DNA of 64,000 bases from Sitta carolinensis (Eukaryota > Chordata > Aves > Passeriformes > Sittidae), in contig JAVUNC010000006.1 in the NCBI GenBank assembly GCA_032173965.1, forward strand, positions 20,888,370 through 20,952,369, written 5' to 3'. Below, in pieces: positions 36,715-48,229 of this stretch (positions are counted from its first letter, which is position 1; each line of letters begins with the position of its first letter). The position numbers were made by a program, and so were the translations under genes. The notes under the pieces were generated by a model. That model saw only the letters and a list, made by a program, of their open reading frames with translations. It did no database searches and was not told the DNA's origin.

Positions 36715-38285
36715 CACAGAGTATTGCATAAATACACTCAAATCATAGATTTGATTTGAGCTGATTCCTGTGTCTGCTAATCCAAATATTTGTATTTACT
36801 GTGAACTCTGAGACACCTGATGTGGTTTCTGGCTTTGATTCAGTGACTGAAGCTATATAAATAGAAGGCTCTTTCCAAACTACAGTTTGATTGCTTCTCT
36901 GAAGTCACATTAGGTTATGTGTTGTTAAGCACCTCATTCCTGGACACTGTCATTAAAAACTGATGCTAGTGGCCCCTTCCAACTCAGGACATTCTATGAT
37001 TCTATGAATTAATTCACTTAAAACATTGAAAAGCAAAAAGGAATTTAATTCCTGGCTAATCAAGTTAAAAGATTTTGTTTGAACATGAGCTTTCTGTCCT
37101 GAGGAACCATATTTAAAACAAAATTTTTTAAAAAATTCTGCATTAAGTCCTCAAAATCAAGCACTGCCAATTAAGGAAAGCAGGTATCTCACTACAGCTC
37201 CCCTGTGCTTATGTTTCATGACGGGGTCTTCAATTTCAGCAGCATTTCAGAGCATTTTTACATAACTTAATTCAGAGTGAGCAGTCCTGAATCAATGAGC
37301 AACTACTCAGTATTTTGCTCTGCCCTATGTCTCTACACACTATGTCTCTACAACTTCTTTTGCAACCCCAACCCTGATCTGAAGGCAGGATTAATCATTT
37401 CTTCATAGGTTTTCCTAAAGAAATTCCTATTTTCATTTCAATGGAATATATGAGAGTGTGCCCAATAGTAATCAATTCCCATTCACCCTGCAGAATGGGG
37501 AAGTGGTGCATTTCCCATTTTATAGGCAAGGAGCTGAGGCACAGAAAGGAGGTCAAAAGTGCTCATTAATTTCCAGAGGCTGATTTGCTATGCCTTGGAC
37601 TTGATTATTCATGGTACTTAGCATTAAATACTACTTTATGCATCCAACATCCTGCTCTTGTTGAGTAACATGGCTGCTGGTGGTCCTGTACACTTCATAT
37701 TAAATTTGTAGGGTTTTAAGTCAGAAGGTGAGCAGTAGGAGAGCATCAAACAGTGACCTTCAGGAAATATCCAGTTAAGGGATGGATGGTCCCACCTAGG
37801 GACACACAAGCCCTATTTTCCCAGGCCAGCATGACAACACCTTGATTTTGGGACCATCCAGCTGGTCATTCATCACACAATTTCCAGCTGCTGCACCAGC
37901 AGAGAAAGGAATCTTGCAGACAATAACCACATTAGCAGGAGAATGAAAATTGTTCATCCAGACATTTCTCCCATTTACAAAAAAAAGACAGTGGTCCAAG
38001 GGCAAAATAGTTTGTGGAGATACAATGAAAGGTGTCTATCCCAGGGGAGCTGCATCAGAGGCAGCTTTATGCTGGTATTTTCTTCACATTCTGGAGAGCT
38101 GGTACAATGAAAGTTTTGGCTTGGCCCTTAAGATGTGCAGTAAAACGTGTTCATTTTTTCAAGGAGATGAATTTGGGTGTAGTTTGAGGCTGTAAAGACA
38201 GACACAGTCCTGAGACTGATGACTCTGTACCCAGGCCTGTGCCAGTGCCCACTGAGGAAAAGCCATGTGTGAGATGATCTGTTTC
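36715..38285. other. Unique sequence with a CR1 remnant
   Basis: Apart from the CR1 3' tip at 36971-37008, no gene or repeat family is recognised. There is an A/T-rich patch near 37110-37140. Confidence 0.45.
36971..37008 (+). mobile_element. CR1 LINE 3' tip
   Basis: Only the terminal bases are left: GGCCCCTTCCAACTCAGGAC followed by ATTCTATGATTCTATGA, the characteristic CR1 3' end with two ATTCTATG units. Confidence 0.85.
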
Positions 38286-38520
38286 TAGCTGAGTCTTAAA
38301 AACTTCCAGGGACAAAGATTTCCCTCCTTTCCTCCTCCACCAGCAGCTTGTTTCAGTCTTGCACTTGCCAAGAAAAAAGCTCTCCCTAGTGTCCAACATG
38401 AAGCTCCCACACTGCAACCCGTGGCCTTTGCCCCCTTACGGTGTCACCTGCCACTATCAAGAAGAGTTTGATCCCATCATCTTTGCAGCTGAACTTCAAA
38501 CACTTGTATTAAATTTCCTC
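38286..38520 (-). mobile_element. Diverged CR1 LINE fragment
   Basis: An old reverse CR1, more diverged than others. On the plus strand: GAGTCTTAAAAACTTCCAGG, AGCAGCTTGTTTCAGTCTTG, GCTCTCCCTAGTGTCCAACA and a run corresponding to the CR1 'cctaatatccaacctaa' block. The 3' tip is missing. It lies just upstream of the duplicated segment described next. Confidence 0.6.
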
Positions 38521-38719
38521 TTTACTTGGCCTCAGTCCTGAAAGAAGCCAGGATTTCTGTCCTTCCTCTGGGGCCCAGATACACTCTTGGCCCAGAACAG
38601 GGGGCCCTGCTTCTCTCAGGGTTAAGGCCAAGCACCTGTACAACCACCCCAGGGCTCCATCTGAGCCACAGGCTGATGTTTCCCCTCCATGTAGACAGCT
38701 GGGGAGGGTCATTGACCTC

Positions 38720-38827
38720 TTTGATATGGACTGGGGACACAGCCAGAGTCGGCATGAACAGAGGAAAATTCACATCAGAGGTTTTTTAGAAAGCAGAACA
38801 GGCAAAAATAGTCTGTGATGTGTAACT
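38720..38827 (+). repeat. 108-bp direct duplicate, copy 1
   Basis: Identical to 39573-39681 except for one T in a homopolymer (T6 here, T7 there). It begins TTTGATATGGACTGGGGACA and ends GTCTGTGATGTGTAACT. The spacing between copies is 853 bases. It is not a recognised transposon. Its flanks here are unrelated to those of copy 2 except for a TCATTGA heptamer just upstream of both. Confidence 0.95.
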
Positions 38828-39495
38828 TCAGGCCTCTAGCACACAGGGAGAGCTATGGGAGCACCCCGAGTGGGTTCCCAAAACCAGGGGCAGGCAGAGC
38901 CACCATCCTCACCGGACTGTTTAACCACTGAGAAACTAAAAACAATCAAAAAATCTTCTTTCCCCAGGTGCCATTACATTCTGGGAAACCTAGCCAGAGG
39001 CACGCAGGCAGGCAGGGAGTTTAGACCAGGTCCAAGAAGAGAAAAGGCCGAGCCGGCTGGGGCAGTTAACCTCTGACAGACAATCTGTAATATACCTGAC
39101 ACAGAAAACAAACCAGGTGGTGCCACTGCTCGGAAAATACAGACACAGCAGGGGCCTGGGCACGGAGGAGGGGGAGAGAGGGAAAACATGAGCAGGGGAA
39201 AGCCGAGAGGGCAGCAGTCGTTAACCCCTGATAGTGAGTATAAAGTATTTTCCTCCCCATCTCATTCATTAGAGCGCGTCAGCTCCGGGAGGACTATGTC
39301 CATTCCCGCACATAAATCCAGCAAGTTTCTCTTTTAAAAAGGCCAGACACTGTCTCTGCCATGGCAATCCAGACTGGCTGCCTGCCCTGCATGCAGGACA
39401 ACAAGAGCTCAGCTGTGGCAGGTGAGGGCAGCCCTCTCCCAGGGGCACCCTCTGCCTGGCACTGCCATTTGCCCTCTGCTTCCTGCAGCCCAGAG

Positions 39496-39562
39496 CAGCT
39501 CAGCCCACCCAGCAGAGATCCCACAGAATCACCAGGTTGGAAGAGACCTTCAGGATCATTGA
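39496..39562 (+). repeat. 67-bp direct duplicate A, copy 1
   Basis: Matches 39682-39748 with four substitutions. It includes the 3' tip of a reverse CR1 (CACAGAATCACCAGGTTGGA, AGAGACCTTCAGGATCATTG from 39522). It is separated from copy 2 by a 10-base linker and the inserted 109-bp segment. Confidence 0.93.
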
Positions 39563-39572
39563 TCAGGATCCA

Positions 39573-39681
39573 TTTGATATGGACTGGGGACACAGCCAGA
39601 GTCGGCATGAACAGAGGAAAATTCACATCAGAGGTTTTTTTAGAAAGCAGAACAGGCAAAAATAGTCTGTGATGTGTAACT
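39573..39681 (+). repeat. 109-bp direct duplicate, copy 2
   Basis: Near-exact copy of 38720-38827 placed between the two 67-bp A blocks. The near-perfect identity contrasts with the four differences between the A blocks, which suggests that the two duplications did not arise in one simple step or that this copy is the more recent. Confidence 0.95.
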
Positions 39682-39748
39682 CAGCTCAGCCCATCCAGCA
39701 GAGATCCCAAAGAATCACCAGGTTGGAAGAGATCTTCAAGATCATTGA
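39682..39748 (+). repeat. 67-bp direct duplicate A, copy 2
   Basis: Starts CAGCTCAGCCCATCCAGCAG and merges at 39709 into the reverse CR1 that continues to about 40030. This copy is joined to the full CR1, so it is probably the ancestral position, with 39496-39562 a duplicate. Confidence 0.93.
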
Positions 39749-40030
39749 ATCCAACCCAACCCCAACCCCTCACCCAGACCCTGGCACCCAGTGGCACATC
39801 CAGTCTGCTTTTAAACACACCCAGGGATGGTGACTCCACCACCCCCCAGGCAGAGCATTCCAGTACCTTATCACTCTTTCTGTGAAAAACTTTTTCCTAA
39901 TATCCAACCTAATTTTCCCTTGGTGCAGCTTGAGACTGTGTCCTGTCATTCTGTCAGCGCTGCCTGGAGACAGAGCCCAACCCTCACCTCACTACGACCA
40001 CCTTTCAGGGAGTTGAGGGAGGCAGAGCTG
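39709..40030 (-). mobile_element. CR1 LINE 3' fragment
   Basis: Reverse CR1. On the plus strand: AGAATCACCAGGTTGGAAGA, CACCCAGACCCTGGCACCCA, GTGGCACATCCAGTCTGCTT, AATATCCAACCTAATTTTCC, TTGGTGCAGCTTGAGACTGT and CTCACCTCACTACGACCACC. Its 5' end meets, after about 28 bases, the 5' end of a forward CR1 at 40058, a head-to-head pair. Confidence 0.93.
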
Positions 40031-40057
40031 TTCACCAGCTTCTTAGCAAAAGCTGAT

Positions 40058-40230
40058 GTGGAACAGGCTGCTCGGGAAAGTGGCAGAGTCACAATCCCTG
40101 GAAATGCTCAAAAGCTGTGTGGATGTGGCACTTGGGGACGTGGGTTTGTGGTGGGCTTGGAAGTTCTGGGTTAGGAGTTGAACTCAATGATCTTAGAGGG
40201 CTTTTCCAACCTTAATGATTATATGGTTCT
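40058..40230 (+). mobile_element. CR1 LINE 3' fragment
   Basis: Forward CR1: TGGAACAGGCTGCTCGGGAA, ATCCCTGGAAATGCTCAAAA, GATGTGGCACTTGGGGACGT, GATCTTAGAGGGCTTTTCCA and the end CTTAATGATTATATGGTTCT. Same subfamily as 26231-26326, different from its head-to-head neighbour. Confidence 0.93.
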
Positions 40231-41219
40231 AGAAACTTTTGGATGACTGATTCCATCCACGGTCCAGCATTCTCCTCTCCTGATAACAGGAGCTGTGATA
40301 CAGGCAAAAAATGGGACTCTCACCCTCTCTGCAGAGCCACATCCTCCACAGCCCTAAGGAACAAATCTTTTATAACCCATGCTTAAGTAAGGGTACAATG
40401 TTGAGAGAAAGGAATCACATAGAATAACTTGTATCTGGTTTGGAGCTTACCTCTGCACTTCCAGCTTAAGGGAACACAATGTACCCCCATCCTGCCCCAT
40501 TTTTTTAAGTTGCTCAAACTAGCAATCACCCCAACAAAACTCTGGGAAATGCAGAAAGTAGTTCTGTCCTTGAAATCTGACCTGAATTTTTACTAAAAAG
40601 CTAGCAATTTCAATAAAAAACCAGGGACACAAAATCAAACTCTTTTTAACACATCTGTCTACAGTTAAACAGCGTTGTTTTTCTTTGTGCGAACTTAGTA
40701 ACATCAGAAAAGTTGGAGAGCCTTCCTGGGGCTGAGGTATTACAGGGCATCTTGTATACCTTGGCATTGTGTGGCTTTCCAGGACATCATTTTAACACTT
40801 CACAAATCAGGCTTTATGGACATTCTCCTCTCATAAATCCACTGCAAAGCAAACACAGAAATTACATGTTACACATAGCCAGGTAAACTGCACGGAAGAT
40901 CACCAGCGAGCAGAGCATTTTTAAAATGTATAAAAACCATAAAGAATTTTCGGTGTTTTATGATGGCAACATTTCTTTCAGGGCCTGATCCAGCCTTCTT
41001 TGAAGTCAAGTGGAGTCTTTCCATTGACATCAGAGGGTGTGGGATTTGTCTCACAGCAACTTATACCAATGAGAACAATATTTTGCTCTGAAGTCATTAC
41101 TTTCTGCCGTGGATGTTTGGAAAACAGCTTGTCACCTGACAATACACCCTGAAGGTACTGACAGTCCGTGTGTTTTCATTATTTAAAAATGAGACTTGGT
41201 AACGGGCTCAGCTGTTTAG
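40231..41219. other. Unique sequence with an old-repeat-like motif
   Basis: No exon recognised. Near 40982-41045, GGGCCTGATCCAGCCTTCTT with GAAGTCAAGTGGAGT and TCCATTGACATCAGAGGG has the shape of an old palindromic amniote repeat. Confidence 0.45.
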
Positions 41220-41480
41220 GGAAGGTAATATTTTTCTTAAGTACGCCTACCATAAAGTAAATTAGCAAAATCTTCTTCGAGCTGTAACTAAAACATAAGG
41301 GCACAGCTGCCCTGGAGGAGTAAAAGGGCTCTCAATGTAAACTCCACTGATATCATCACCATCAGAAGGTCATAAAATTGATTGATTATAAATACAGTCC
41401 TCATTTGTTTACAGCTTGCATTTTTGGGTCCTGGGTAATTAGCACATTAACTGTCCCTCAAAGTGAGCGCTTACAGGTGC
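41220..41480. promoter_or_regulatory. Candidate enhancer-like block with PBX-HOX-type site
   Basis: A repeat-free AT-rich segment. At 41378-41392 it reads TTGATTGATTATAAA, containing TGATTGAT, a known PBX-HOX composite consensus form. It also has GGGTAATTAGCACATTAA near 41433 and GTAAATTAGC near 41256. No splice-bounded exon seen. The function is inferred from motif type only. Confidence 0.3.
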
Positions 41481-42739
41481 CGATCCCACATAGACAAAGT
41501 GGATTTTTTTTTTTTTTCAGTCTAATTTTCCTTCCACAATTCCAGGATGGATGCATTAGGACGGAGGGAGAAATGTCAGTTATGTGTTTAGCTACTTGCT
41601 CACACCTACCCAGGAGCCGAGGGGCGTCAGGGGGCATTAAAATGACCTCTTAATTTCCTTCAGCGCTAAGGTAGCACCCAAAAAATGAGAGACATGTCAG
41701 CAATGTGAGGGAGATCTCCTCCTTGCGAAGCCTGCGGCTGCCAGGAGTCTTTTAAGATTCTTTTTCCCTCGGCACAAGCCAACAAAGGAAGATAAAGATC
41801 ACCCTATTTGTGGTAACTGGTACTTAGTTCCTTTTAGTTACACTTAAAATAAACTCTCTCCGAGTTCTCCAAAGGTTTCAGCCTTCAGACACACCACTAC
41901 CGAGCTGTAAGCCAGCCACCTTCCTCTCAGCCCCTCTTGGCTCCAAGTTCACGACTACTCTGAGCTCAGGACATTAAACTTTAAAGTCACGTTTTATTTG
42001 TACAGCTGGATGCATCAGGTTTATGCTTATTGTCTAATTAGCCAACTAAACCACTTCTGAAAGGGTTTTAATGCTTTACCCCCAGTGAGATCTCTGTAGT
42101 GAGTGTGTGTTGAAATGCTAATGGGGACAAAGAATTCCTTTTTGTAGGAATTTGCAGTATTTTGGATACATCTCCTGGGCCAAATCTTCAACTGCTGTGG
42201 CTTGGTTGGAGTGAGGCAGGTTATTCCCAATTAAGGACTCCTGAAATTTAACAGCGTGCCAGAGAAACTATTCACTAATATTCTGGTTTTCAGATGGCTT
42301 AAAACATTATGGCATGGTTTTTCAAGGTTTCAAAATTTCAAGGTTTTTCCTGTTTTCCACTGAAGTTTATTAGAAATGCCTCCTGCATGTGGGACAAGAA
42401 AACAGCTACAGGATTCACCAAGGCACTAAAGATTAAAGTAGGCATTATCTGCCCTGGCATTTACATGATTTTACAGATTAATTCTTTCAAAACATTTCCA
42501 CTGGCATCACCTACTGCAAAAATAATTTAAAAATCTCATACTTACATTTTTTTCATCCGTGAATCAAGAGTAGCAAGTGAGCAAAAAACAAAGTCCCTGG
42601 CATAGCTGATATCACCTGTGCATTAAAAAGGAGACCTTGCTTTACTTTTGGGGTTATTTCTGTTAATGCTACCAGTTCATAAATGAAAATATTTTGGAGA
42701 ACTGCCTCTTCTGATGTATTTGTACAAGCTGGAGCAAAA
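41481..42739. other. Unique, AT-rich sequence, partly enhancer-like
   Basis: No exon or transposon recognised. A T14 run lies at 41505-41518. Around 41960-42050 AT-rich motifs cluster (GACATTAAACTTTAAAG, TTGTCTAATTAGCCAAC). It may continue the regulatory-type texture of the preceding block. Confidence 0.4.
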
Positions 42740-42920
42740 AGCAGCCTGAGAAGAGCCTCTAAACACTACAACACCGGCAGTAAATAATGCTAATAACCCT
42801 TAATTATGGGCCTTATTTAATTCCTGTTTCCAAGTGCCATGAATGTAGCTAAATGAATGTGCTAAATGATAGCAAATTAGCTTTAAAAATGTTAATGGAA
42901 AGTTGCTTAGTGCTGAAGGC
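42740..42920. promoter_or_regulatory. Candidate enhancer-like block
   Basis: Dense TAAT motifs in about 120 bases: GTAAATAATGCTAATAACCC, TTAATTATGGGCC, TTATTTAATTCCTG, GTAGCTAAATGAATGTGC, AAATGATAGCAAATTAGC. No repeat and no meaningful frame. Called on motif density only. Confidence 0.28.
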
Positions 42921-43099
42921 TGTTTTTTGGCCTTCTGGCAGGAGGGGAACTCCTCCATTAAGATTCCTCTCTGGCCCTACTGAATCCACAGATCACCCTT
43001 TCAGTTTTTAGACTCTCACACCTCTACACACCCAGAGACACATTTTCACTTTAAATCCATAACAGTTTAGTGGTTTTACTCCTAAGATTGTTTCATTTA

Positions 43100-43150
43100 T
43101 GGTTGAACTCGACGATCTTAAAGGTTTTTTCCAATCTAAGTGATTCTGTG
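43100..43150 (+). mobile_element. CR1 LINE 3' tip
   Basis: GGTTGAACTCGACGATCTTA, AAGGTTTTTTCCAATCTAAG and a terminal TGATTCTGTG are the last 50 bases of a CR1 like those at 26231 and 40058. Confidence 0.88.
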
Positions 43151-43667
43151 TTTTGGATGACTAAATCCTCCTTATACAGTTGTTTGATTTTGCACTAACT
43201 CAACACCCATCAGCACATGCAGCAGTCAACCCCAGCCTGGCTCATGTCAGATCTGTTTTGAGTTCAAGGTGGCAAAATTTCCCCACAAAGTTTATCCAAA
43301 GAGAAACACGACAAACATTACAGGTGCAGAATACTACACAGTGCTCCCTTGGTCTGATAAAATTTAGCATTTCAGTGTTCCTGCATCCTGGGCATGACGC
43401 CTCCTCGTAAAACTGTCTCATGACCAAACCACAGAGGAGAAGATCAAGCAAATGATTCAATTTCTAACATTCAAAATCTCTGGGGTTTTTATACTCGAGC
43501 TGGTTGCCCAGCTGAGCCCATAAACTCAAGTGCAGTGGAAAATATGATGTGCTTGGTCAGACGGTGTTCCTGTAACAGTGATGACCCAGCAACATGAGCA
43601 CAGCAATTTTTCTAGCTGCAAGTGCTAATCTTCATTGAACCAATTGGTACAAAGAAGAGCAAAAATG

Positions 43668-43873
43668 AATCACAGAATACCCTGAGCTGGAAGGGACACA
43701 CAAGGATCATCCAGCCCAACCCCTGGCCCTGTACAGGATCATCCCCTAGAATCCCACCATGTGTCTGAGGCACTGTCCAAATGCCCCTGGAGCTCTGGCA
43801 GGTTTGGTGCTGTGACCATTCCCTGGGGAGCCTGTTCAGTGCCCAACCACCCTCTGGGAGAGGAACCTTGTCC
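43668..43873 (-). mobile_element. CR1 LINE 3' fragment
   Basis: Reverse CR1. On the plus strand: AATCACAGAATACCCTGAGC, TGGAAGGGACACACAAGGAT, AATCCCACCATGTGTCTGAG, CCTGGAGCTCTGGCAGGTTT, TTCCCTGGGGAGCCTGTTCA, CCACCCTCTGGGAGAGGAAC. Same broad subfamily as 487-735. The 174-codon minus-strand frame (43612-44136) passes through it and is not a gene. Confidence 0.93.
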
Positions 43874-46103
43874 AGAGGAAGAGCTTCTGTCTGTGAGGTT
43901 GTCCATCCCCTCACCTGCACACCTGCATCACTTGTGCTAATATTATTATTCCTCCTTAAAAATTTGGCCTCAGATTTGATCTTTGCCAGCACTAAGTGAA
44001 ACAGGTGATAAGAGACAACAACAGGCACACACAACTCCCTGCCTTCCCCAAACCTTATCTTTGCAAAAAAACTCAGGCCAAATTTGCTATTTATCCCAGA
44101 AATGTCTCTGGCTCTTCTGAAATGTTTTGCTGCCATTCCCCATCATTTGTTTGTTTGGTTTTTTTTCACACTGCTGTCACACCGCACTTTGAGGCTGGAT
44201 GATCACTTAATGTAAATTGTCACCAGCACCCAAGTCATTGACTTGAGCTGGTTTATAGCAGTTAAGGATCTAGTCCCTGACAGCTCAGCTTTGGCAAAGA
44301 AAGGGCTGAACTGTGTTTTGCAAACAAGCAATGCAGTGAACTTCATTCTGTTTCTCTGTTCATGAACCAACATTGGTTTGGTAAGAGATATTTGTTATTC
44401 AAGTACTTGTTGGACAGCTTGGATCAACAATGGCTCATTCCAGAAACAGTTCATTTCGATTTCTTGCTGCTCATGGGGGAGAACTGTCACCTGAATCAGA
44501 TGGTACTGATGCTAATCTTTGTGGGGATGAGTAAGCCCTTTAAAAATAGGAGAACAAAGGCTGATGAAGAACAAATATACTTGTTCACATGTAAATGCAA
44601 GTCCAGATACTGAGAACAACCAATTCCCAAACTAGCATGCAAATAAAAATCTGTCCAGGCATAAACAGAGGGTTATCAAGGACACTGACAGACTCAGTCT
44701 GGCAAGCCCAGGTGGGCTAAAAAGTATCAGGAAGGGATGGTTATAGCCACTCTAATTAAACATCTGTCTCAATGGCAACAGGATTTCAACCTCTAATTCC
44801 TGCACTGACCCTGCTAAGCTGTGGCTGAATTACAGTATCCTCCCTGCACAGCTCTTTAGGCTTTCAGTGATGAAGCATTCAAGGCATCCCTTAGTAAAAT
44901 GCAGCAATGCTTAATTACTCACTGTTGCTATTTGCTTACATTTTCCTGTTCAGAAAGGATCCTAGCCATGTTCCCACCTATCAGTTCATGTTATTTCTTT
45001 CACTGCTAGATTACAAATCACCACTGGTACCTTTTTGTGATGCACACTTTGCAGTTAAGTACACTCTTCACCTCCTCTTTCAACACTCACAGTGACTGTC
45101 TTGAAGTATTCAACCAGCACCTTTCTTTAAACATTGGAGAGCTGAGGTGAACTCGAGGAAAAATATCCAATAAAGGTGAACTTCCTATGAATTTCTACTG
45201 AGTATCAGGACATCAGAATATCCCTGCACTGTAGAGTGGTGTGTGCAGGGTTTTCTCACACCTTTTTCACATAGGCACAGGCAGAAAAACAAGGGATTTT
45301 TCAAAGCTCTGCCACTTTAACTGACTTATTAAAATGTCTCTGAAGATCCTGCGACTTCACTTCCTACTCTGCATTGCTTCTCAGCTGACACCATGCTCAG
45401 GACAGTCTCCTTGGCTGGAGTATCTGCACGGCCAGCCAAGCCAAACTGACTTCAGAACATTTTATGAAAATGTTAATATTGCTTTGTTACCTTACCAGGC
45501 AGATGTGAAGCCGTTCCCAGTTGGATTTCGACATCCCAGCGCTGGTGGGTCAGTGCCTATGGCTGCACAGAGCCTCAGGGAGCTCCTCCTTACAGCACTG
45601 AGTGATGTTATTGCAAAGAGGAGTTTCTCCATGCCATCCCTGCAGCTCTCACCTCATCACCAGCCAAATGAAGGAATGAGGAAAAATAACTAAAAGAAGG
45701 AACTAAAAGTGAGCTGGGATTAATTTCACTGAAATAAATATTTTTGTAAAAATCAGCTGTACAAGCTAAGCTGTTACTGCATCACCCAGGAATGAAGGGT
45801 CACTTCTCCAAGATGCAGATTTTTTCTGTGGATTGTTCTGAACTCATCGTGATCCCTCATCCTCACCATACTTTCTCTTTGGAAGTAGCATAAGACCTTA
45901 TTCTACAGCTTGGGCCATATATAAAAGCTGTTGAGCACAAGGTTAGCTCAAAAGTGTAAATCAAGTTTTCATAAATCGCTTATCAGATACAGAGATTAAA
46001 TTTTATCTCCAGACAACCACAGGATGCTCACAGTACCCTTTGAATTCCATGGCAGATACCTCACTTAAACTACTAAAATTACCAGAAATTACTAAATCAC
46101 CAA
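43874..46103. other. Unique non-coding sequence
   Basis: No repeat or exon recognised. The plus frame at 45334-45693 (119 codons) has a hydrophobic start but no homology I recognise; it is discussed among the rejected items. Confidence 0.45.
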
Positions 46104-46240
46104 ATAGAATCACCATAGACTGGTTTGGGTGGGAAGGAACATTAAAGTTCACCTAGTTGCAAACCCCTGCCATGGCCAGGGATGCCACTCACTAGATCGG
46201 GTTGCTCAGGATCTCATCCAAATCACATTTTCATTAACAT
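46104..46240 (-). mobile_element. CR1 LINE 3' fragment, degraded
   Basis: Reverse CR1. On the plus strand: ATAGAATCACCATAGACTGG, TTTGGGTGGGAAGGAACATT, CACCTAGTTGCAAACCCCTG, CCATGGCCAGGGATGCCACT, GGGTTGCTCAGGATCTCATC. Several substitutions indicate it is older than the 62646 copy. The 5' limit is uncertain by about 20 bases. Confidence 0.9.
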
Positions 46241-48229
46241 TTGAAACCAGGGCCTACTTCTAAAGAGGAGCTTTCAGCTGGCATAAATCAGATTATCTGT
46301 ACAGATACCAAAGAGCCACAGAAATTTGCAGCATTGGAGAATCTGTCCTGCCCAGATTCAGGGAGCTCCTGCAGAGCTCTCACACAGACCAGCAGTGGTG
46401 TATAATATCCAGATTTCAGGAAACCATCTGGGAATTCCCCACTGTGCCCTTCGACCACAAAGGTTACCCTGTCTTGGTTTAATTTAGCTGGTTGTGGTCT
46501 GCCCCGTGCAGGGAGAGCACATCCTTCTAGAGACATTAGTGACTCACAGCCTTTGAGAGAATTTGTTGTTTGTCAGGGGAAGCTGAAAAAAAAGTTTTGC
46601 CAAGTACTTCCTTTGGTAACATCTTACTGCATTTTAATGTCACAGCTGCTGCCGAGGTGAAGGATTTAATGTCCCCATAATGAGCTACAGCTAAATAAGT
46701 GCATCCAAATCACAAGAGTGTCCTGGAGGTGCCCCAGGGAGCTGCTGCCTCAGTGTCCCTCCCTCAGGCATCCCAGTCCTCTGCAGGTGTCCCCACAACT
46801 GATCCATATGAATCCAGCCTTTGACAAATACATTCCAGCAAGTGGCAGGACCAGGCTCTTCTCCCGGGAAAACGAAAAGAAAACGGAGAGGCTCTGGCAG
46901 TAGTAATTCTCAGGAATGTGCTTTCTACACTTTGGGGTTTTAATTACAACTGAAACAATTAACGGCTTCAAGACAAAAAGGAAAGAAGTTAGATTTTCTT
47001 GGACATGTAGAATCACAGTCTTTCAGGATAATTAAATGAACAAAATCTGCTGTAGAGGGGAGAGCACCCAGTCCTGCTTGTGGCAGAAGAAAAGGTCACT
47101 GAGCCCTGCTCCCTTGGGGCTGCTGGTTTGCACTTCAGTATCTGAACCATCTCAAAGTGAGTCGCCTGTGTATGGAGACTTCCACAACATCACTTTGTTT
47201 CCCAAATTGCTCCCTAGATGTGCATCAGCATCCTGACTCTGTGTCAGGGCCCTGAGGGCACTGGGTTTCCTTCCACACCCCTGCCCAGGAGCTCAGCCCA
47301 AGGCAAGCAGTCCCAGCCTGAGCTGAGCCTGCAGCTTCAACCCATCCTAACCAGAAATCTGCCTTGTTGCTCGTGCCACACAGCCTGAGCATCAGAGCAA
47401 GTGTGACCCCTGGAGCAGGCAGGTGGAGAGAAGATGGTGCTCAGGTGGCAACCCAGCCCACCCTCCCTCCATGGAGCACCGAACCTCAGGGAGGAGAAAT
47501 TCACATATGGGGCTTTCAGACTCTGGTGTTTTCCACACAGGTAGGAAAAACAGATCTAGAAAACTTATTCTGGGTTAAAGCACCCAATTTAAAACACAGA
47601 TTAAATCTGGGGGATGTATCTCCCAGGAATGAATTCTATCACTAGCTTTTCCCAAAAAGTTTCATAGAGAATAATCCATGAGAAACACTTCTTCTTGCAC
47701 CAATCTCACTTCAGTAACTTCACAAAAACAATAAGAATTATAGAAAAACCAGCACAGACAGCACTCCCCAGACTTGCACATGCACATTCACAGTTTGCTT
47801 TGACATCAGGCTCCAGTTCCCCTGAAGTAATCATCGCTGTTTCGGGTTTCAATTTTTCATTGCTCACTTTGGGGCCTGACTTTCAAGGAACAAAGAACTT
47901 CCTGAAAATCAGTTCCTGACATTATGGGCCAGTTGTTAATTAGAGATGCAGGTGCCTACATGAGGCATTTCATTTGGACATTTTTGCTTACACACTCTGA
48001 GCCATCGACTTCCTCCTCGCCCATCAGTTGCACAACACAGGGAGCTGACTTGTGCATCACCCAGGAGCTGAAAGGAGCTTTCAAAATTAAAATAAAACTT
48101 TGGAAACGATTTTCTGGCAAGTGCATTGAAGGCCTGCCTGCTACTGATGTGGACAAGATTTGTTTTACTTTTTTAGTGGGCAAGATGAGTTCTGAAAGAG
48201 CAACTCTGATGAAAATTGCCCTGGCATTT
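46241..48229. other. Unique non-coding sequence
   Basis: No exon, RNA gene or repeat recognised. Frames of 80-105 codons on both strands without motifs. Confidence 0.45.

Noticed and set aside
39000..39310. Possible CpG island or promoter
   Set aside because: A few CpGs cluster near 39050 and 39275, but density is low overall, with no evident transcription start or adjacent first exon.
43612..44136. 174-codon minus-strand frame
   Set aside because: Much of it is CR1 3' UTR (43668-43873). The translated similarity to frames at 402-812 and 50602-51018 is shared repeat sequence, not a protein family.
45334..45693. 119-codon plus-strand frame with a signal-peptide-like start
   Set aside because: The N-terminus (MSLKILRLHFLLCIAS) is hydrophobic, but the remainder matches nothing I recognise and no neighbouring exon or promoter is visible. 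One such frame is expected by chance.
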